This document shows positions 62,857-64,000 of a DNA stretch of 64,000 bases, in pieces; position 1 is the first letter of the stretch; each line of letters begins with the position of its first letter. The stretch spans positions 558,001 through 622,000 of the forward strand of contig QAYZ01000016.1 in assembly GCA_003054655.1 (NCBI GenBank), in the 5' to 3' direction. The notes beneath the pieces are model-generated. The model was not told the DNA's origin, searched no databases, and worked only from the letters and a program-made list of their open reading frames with translations. This stretch comes from Spartobacteria bacterium LR76 (GTDB lineage Bacteria > Verrucomicrobiota > Verrucomicrobiia > Chthoniobacterales > Terrimicrobiaceae). The position numbers were made by a program, and so were the translations under genes.

Positions 62857-64000
62857 ATATTTCTCTGAATTGGCTGCGTGAATTCGTCGACTGGACGGGC
62901 ACGCCCGAGGAACTCGCCACGCTCCTGACCCGTACGGGCCTGGAAGTCGGCAACATCGCGACGCGTGGGGCGGATTTCCCCAAGGTCGTCATCGCTCAGA
63001 TCCTCGAAGCAACCCAGCACCCGAATGCCGACCGCCTGAGCGTCTGCCGCGTCGATGATGGGTCCGGCCATCCGCGCCAGATCGTCTGCGGGGCGAAGAA
63101 CTTCAAGGTGGGCGACAAGGTGCCGCTCGCGCTTCCGGGTGCCGTTCTGCCCGGCGATTTCAAGATCAAGGTCGGCAAGCTCCGCGGAGTGGAGAGCGAA
63201 GGCATGCTGTGCAGCGCCAAGGAACTCTCTCTCGCCGCCGATGCGGATGGTCTGCTCATCCTGCCTGCCGATGCTCCGGTCGGTCAGCCCATTGCCACGC
63301 TTTTCCCGCCCGAAACGGCCTTCGAGATCGAGATCACGCCCAATCGCCCCGACTGGCTCAGCCATGTCGGCATCGCACGCGAGGTGGCGGCTTTCACGAA
63401 TCAGCCGCTCAAGTGGACCCGCCCGGCAGCGCCGCAGACGACGGAATACGCGGGTCGCATCGGCAATCTGGAGCGTTGCCCTTTCTACACGCTTCAGCGC
63501 ATCACGGGCGTCAAGGTAGGTCCGAGCCCGGACTGGCTGCGGCAGCGCCTGGAATCCGTGGGGCTTCGTTCCATCAACAACGTCGTCGACGTGACGAATT
63601 TCGTCATGCTGGAGATCGGCCAGCCGCTTCACGCCTTCGACGCAGCCAAGGTAAATGGCGATGTCCAGGTGCGCCTCGCCGGGGAAGGGGAGAAGTTCCT
63701 CGCCCTCGATGGACGCGAGTACACCCTGAGCGCCGACGACCTCGTGATTGCAGACTCCGCTCGTTCACTGGCTCTCGCTGGCGTGATGGGTGGCGAGGAA
63801 TCCGGCGTCACCGAGACGACGACGGAAATTCTCCTGGAAAGCGCGATTTTCCAAACCAGCGGTGTCCGCCGCACCGGTCGCCGCCTCGATCTGCACAGCG
63901 ACTCGAGTTATCGCTTCGAGCGCGGCATCGATCCGGCCGGCGTATTGGCTGCATCGGCTCGCGCCACGCAGCTCATTCTGGAACTGGCTGGGGGCACGGT
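62853..64000 (+). CDS. pheT: Phenylalanyl-tRNA synthetase beta subunit, 5' part
   Basis: The frame runs off the right edge after 382 codons; a full PheT is about 800 aa. Seen are ISLNWLREFVDWTGTPEE, the tRNA-binding EMAP-like domain (VVIAQILEATQHPNADRLSV, ESEGMLCSAKEL) and the B3/B4 editing domain (INNVVDVTNFVMLEIGQPLHAFD). The beginning of B5 follows (RRTGRRLDLHSDSSYRFERG). Confidence 0.96.
   Translation, partial: MNISLNWLREFVDWTGTPEELATLLTRTGLEVGNIATRGADFPKVVIAQILEATQHPNADRLSVCRVDDGSGHPRQIVCGAKNFKVGDKVPLALPGAVLPGDFKIKVGKLRGVESEGMLCSAKELSLAADADGLLILPADAPVGQPIATLFPPETAFEIEITPNRPDWLSHVGIAREVAAFTNQPLKWTRPAAPQTTEYAGRIGNLERCPFYTLQRITGVKVGPSPDWLRQRLESVGLRSINNVVDVTNFVMLEIGQPLHAFDAAKVNGDVQVRLAGEGEKFLALDGREYTLSADDLVIADSARSLALAGVMGGEESGVTETTTEILLESAIFQTSGVRRTGRRLDLHSDSSYRFERGIDPAGVLAASARATQLILELAGGT

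Noticed and set aside
1-64000. CRISPR arrays, rRNA genes, replication origin
   Set aside because: No regularly spaced repeats, rRNA-like conserved blocks or DnaA-box cluster were seen.

Overview
The window looks like chromosomal DNA of a Verrucomicrobiota bacterium, probably from the Chthoniobacter/Terrimicrobium (Spartobacteria) side. Three things suggest this: a complete four-gene Verru_Chthon cassette (B-C-D-A), a PEP-CTERM surface protein with autotransporter-type beta-strand repeats, and GC-rich coding DNA in which many genes lack a clear Shine-Dalgarno sequence. The taxon is inferred from gene content; no database was searched.

Layout. 1-3.4 kb: end of a DUF89 gene, a DUF4405 membrane protein, a hotdog thioesterase, a UPF0251/DUF134 regulator, a tautomerase, a small lipoprotein and a frameshifted short ORF. 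3.4-16.7 kb: a carbohydrate-use locus with a PEP-CTERM beta-strand protein, a GH36 enzyme, an MFS/GPH sugar transporter, a 2-hydroxyacid dehydrogenase, a GH42 beta-galactosidase, a LacI-type regulator, a secreted lectin-like protein and a heparinase II/III-type lyase. Five copies of a 15-bp element (GCTTAACTGAGAAAG) sit at its transcription-unit boundaries and probably mark one LacI-controlled regulon. 16.7-22.6 kb: the Verru_Chthon cassette, whose proteins look like counterparts of GspI, GspJ, GspH and GspK. 22.6-24.5 kb: an ISL3-type transposase remnant, tRNA-Glu(UUC) and an ACS-family transporter.

24.6-38.2 kb is mostly housekeeping: hemB, two tandem GspE/PilB ATPases, an adenylate-kinase-like protein, fmt, pyrH, frr, a class A PBP, trmD, citramalate synthase and a glutathionyl-hydroquinone reductase. 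38.3-54.3 kb holds a lipid kinase, a hybrid histidine kinase, a trehalose/alpha-glucan operon (TreS-maltokinase fusion, GlgX, TreY), a NarL-type two-component pair, stand-alone receivers and several small stress-type proteins (DUF1328, CBS, YqjD-like). 54.5-64 kb holds carA, an FHA protein, hpt, ruvA coupled to an unknown 437-aa gene, a patatin-like lipase of atypical composition, and rpmI-rplT-pheS-pheT, the last cut by the window edge.

No CRISPR array, replication origin, rRNA operon or intact mobile element was seen. The best candidates for less-described biology are the shared regulatory element and its regulon, and the Verru_Chthon cassette read as a pseudopilus-tip module.
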